A stretch of DNA of 64,000 nucleotides from Bugula neritina (lineage: Eukaryota; Bryozoa; Gymnolaemata; Cheilostomatida; Bugulidae): positions 6,996,207-7,060,206 of the forward strand of contig OZ037767.1 in NCBI GenBank assembly GCA_964035545.1. Direction: 5' to 3'. Under the pieces are notes generated by a model. The model saw nothing but the letters and a program-made list of their open reading frames with translations, made no database searches and had not been told where the DNA came from. This document shows, in pieces, positions 62,051 to 64,000 of this stretch. Each line of letters starts with the position of its first letter. Position 1 is the stretch's first letter. Position numbers and translations under genes: made by a program.

Positions 62051-64000
62051 CCTGTATGGCGGAGCATGCGGAAACTGTACGAGTAGTACTGAACGCCAAG
62101 TACTGGCTCAACTACTCGCGGAGTACAGTGATGTCTTCAGTCGTGGCGATGGAGACATGGGGCTGACTAAGGTTATCTCCCACGAGATACCTCTGGCAGC
62201 CGGCACCACTCCCATCAGGCAGCCTACCCGACGTCTGGGCCCGGAGAAGGAGAAGGAGGTGAGCCGACAGGTACAGGATCTTCTGGACCGGGATCTGATT
62301 GAGCCTGCCCACGGTGCGTGGAGCTCCCCAGTGGTCCTGGTCAAGAAGAAGGATGGTAGCTGGAGATTCTGCGTGGACTACCGCAGACTCAACAGCGTTA
62401 CCATCCAGGACGCCTACCCTCTCCCACGGATAGATGAGTCTCTGGATGCCCTCGCGGGTAGCAAGTACTTCAGTACTTTGGATCTGCTTAGCGGGTACTG
62501 GCAAGTGCCCCTCAGTCCTGATGCCCAGGACAAAGCAGCATTCAGTACTCGCGACGGGCTCTGGAAGTGGAAAGTACTGCCATTCGGACTAACGTCCGCT
62601 CCGGCAACATTCCAACGGCTCATGGAGCAAGTCCTCAGTGGGTTACACTGGAAGACCCTCCTCATCTATCTGGACGATGTCATTGTCATCTCCCCAGACT
62701 TTTCGACTCATGTCAGTCGTCTGCGGGAGGTCTTTGACCGTCTCCGGGCAGCCGGACTGAAGCTGAAGCCCTCCAAGTGCGCACTCCTGCAGCCAGAAGT
62801 CACATACCTGGGCCATGTGGTTGGCCGTGATGGGGTCGCTACCGATCCAGAGAAGGTACAAGCTGTGAAGGAGTGGACTGTCCCCCGCGACCTCTCTGAG
62901 TTGCGTGCATTCCTGGGCCTAGTAGGGTACTACCGGCAGTACATACCTGGTTTCGCAGGAGTGGCTCAGCCGTTAAATCGGCTGACCGCAAAGGGAGTCC
63001 AGTGGCAGTGGACACAGGAGGAACAGCAGGCATTCGACCACCTCAAGCAACGACTAATGGAAGCGCCAATCCTGGCGTATCCTGATCCAGCCAAGGAGTA
63101 CATCCTGGACACCGACGCCAGCGACCACAGCGTGGGAGCCGTCTTGTCTCAAGTCCAGGGTGGAAGTGAGGTGGTCGTGGCTTACTATAGCAAGACTCTC
63201 GCGGCCGCCGAGAAGAACTACTGCACCACTAGGAAGGAACTCCTAGCAGTAGTCAAGGCGGTCAAGCACTTTCGGCCATATCTGTATGGGAAATCGTTCC
63301 GTCTGCGAACAGACCATGCATCACTGATATGGCTGTGTAAACGTGCAGAGCCCTCGAGCCAGGTGGCTCGTTGGCTAGAGATTCTTGCTGAGTTCTCTTA
63401 CCGGATAGAGCACCGTGCAGGCCGGAAGCATGGGAACGCCGACGGCATAAGCCGCCGGCCGGTAGAGGACTGTAAGCAATGCCTACACATTGAACAGCGG
63501 GACGGGGGACCCGCTCGCCTTGACGTGGAAGCAGGACTAGTGGAGGGCACCACCTACCAGTGGGAGCACGGCCATCTTCGGACCGAAACCCACCAGGACG
63601 GTGTCCAGGCACTCCACGCCAACCCTACTCTGCACCAGAACGTCAAGGAGCTGTGCCGACTCCAGGAGACGCTACCCGGCGCGGTAGCGGACATCTTCCG
63701 GGCCAAGAAGGAGGGCCGACGGCCTAGCGAGGAACAGCAGCAACAGGGGGACGTTGAGTTCCAACTCCTCTGTCGTCGCTGGGATGCCCTCAAGGTCAGT
63801 CCCGATGGCCTCCTGATGATAACGTTAGCAGCAGACAACCGCCAGCAGAAGAGGGACCGCGTCGTCTGTCCACGCGCCCTCCGGCGGGAACTGATCTGGG
63901 ACACCCATAAGCAGGCTCATGCTGGAGTCAGTCGGGTCATCAGGTGTCTGCGGCTACGTTGGTATTGGCCCGGAATGACTCGGGACGTACGACTGCGGGT
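62043..64000 (+). CDS. Gypsy element 2 Pol, RT-RNase H-integrase part
   Basis: The frame is open to the window end. It starts with a segment before RT (LAEYSDVFSRGDGD), then RT (WRFCVDYRRLNSVT, LPFGLTSAPATFQ, YLDDV at 62667), RNase H (DTDAS near 63108, AEKNYCTTRKELLAVV, RTDHASL) and the beginning of the integrase zinc domain (HAGVSRVIRCLR) at the edge. It is one frame ahead of the protease part; the shift falls in or near a run of six C at 62026-62031. A single extra base or a programmed +1 shift would explain this, and the former is more likely. Confidence 0.85.
   Translation, partial: MADLYGGACGNCTSSTERQVLAQLLAEYSDVFSRGDGDMGLTKVISHEIPLAAGTTPIRQPTRRLGPEKEKEVSRQVQDLLDRDLIEPAHGAWSSPVVLVKKKDGSWRFCVDYRRLNSVTIQDAYPLPRIDESLDALAGSKYFSTLDLLSGYWQVPLSPDAQDKAAFSTRDGLWKWKVLPFGLTSAPATFQRLMEQVLSGLHWKTLLIYLDDVIVISPDFSTHVSRLREVFDRLRAAGLKLKPSKCALLQPEVTYLGHVVGRDGVATDPEKVQAVKEWTVPRDLSELRAFLGLVGYYRQYIPGFAGVAQPLNRLTAKGVQWQWTQEEQQAFDHLKQRLMEAPILAYPDPAKEYILDTDASDHSVGAVLSQVQGGSEVVVAYYSKTLAAAEKNYCTTRKELLAVVKAVKHFRPYLYGKSFRLRTDHASLIWLCKRAEPSSQVARWLEILAEFSYRIEHRAGRKHGNADGISRRPVEDCKQCLHIEQRDGGPARLDVEAGLVEGTTYQWEHGHLRTETHQDGVQALHANPTLHQNVKELCRLQETLPGAVADIFRAKKEGRRPSEEQQQQGDVEFQLLCRRWDALKVSPDGLLMITLAADNRQQKRDRVVCPRALRRELIWDTHKQAHAGVSRVIRCLRLRWYWPGMTRDVRLR

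Larger units (their letters stand above)
59573..64000 (+). mobile_element. Ty3/Gypsy element 2, 5' part, cut by window end
   Basis: The order is 5' LTR (about 59573-59951), primer site, gag, protease, reverse transcriptase, RNase H, and the start of integrase. The 3' LTR lies outside the window, so LTR identity cannot be assessed. Base composition is markedly GC-rich compared with all host genes here and with Gypsy element 1. Coding breaks are noted under the parts below. Confidence 0.9.

Overview
The window looks like nuclear DNA of a small-intron, AT-rich metazoan, probably a marine invertebrate and possibly a lophotrochozoan. The evidence is spliceosomal introns of roughly 200-1000 bp, clear animal orthologues (a NEK9-type kinase, an ELOVL elongase, an ankyrin/SOCS-box protein), tRNA-derived SINEs, long (TA)n tracts, two Ty3/Gypsy elements and a Jockey/CR1-like LINE. 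No species assignment is attempted.

Region 1 (1-34684) is a tandem duplication. Unit 1 is 111-15468. Unit 2 is 15469-34684 and is longer because it carries a complete 4.1-kb Gypsy element (22006-26149). Each unit holds a plus-strand secreted three-Kunitz gene (1759-3533; 17117-18893), a minus-strand gene of unknown function with five identified exons (5572-7952; 20790-27420), and a minus-strand cysteine-rich partial gene (10861-11408; 30080-30618). Each unit ends in a copy of the last ELOVL exon. The first 110 bases repeat that unit end, so the array appears to continue upstream of the window. In unit 2 the Gypsy element sits inside an exon of the unknown gene.

Region 2 (34359-36412, minus) is the intact four-exon ELOVL gene whose terminal exon was caught at the duplication breakpoint. 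Its upstream flank (36413-38420) is simple-repeat rich, with one unexplained island at 37130-37330.

Region 3 (38421-49116, plus) is a 17-coding-exon NEK9-like gene: kinase, RCC1 propeller, linker, coiled coil. It has one GC-AG intron and a 33-bp minisatellite across its stop codon. Region 4 (50798-52017, plus) is a four-exon gene for a 224-aa protein, not firmly recognised. Region 5 (53034-56679, minus) is a seven-exon ankyrin-repeat SOCS-box gene, a likely Cullin-RING ligase substrate adaptor. Region 6 (57729-59415, minus) is a 5'-truncated, frameshifted LINE. Region 7 (about 59573-64000, plus) is the 5' part of a second Gypsy element. It is strikingly GC-rich against the host DNA, with a palindrome-rich LTR, a 20-nt match to tRNA-Leu at the primer site, a TTTAAAC slippery site at the gag/pol border and a frame break before reverse transcriptase. 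It runs off the window edge in the integrase.

The host genes show no shared pathway. The point of interest is the tandem array of secreted or cysteine-rich genes, whose copies differ at cysteines, by in-frame indels and by transposon insertion.
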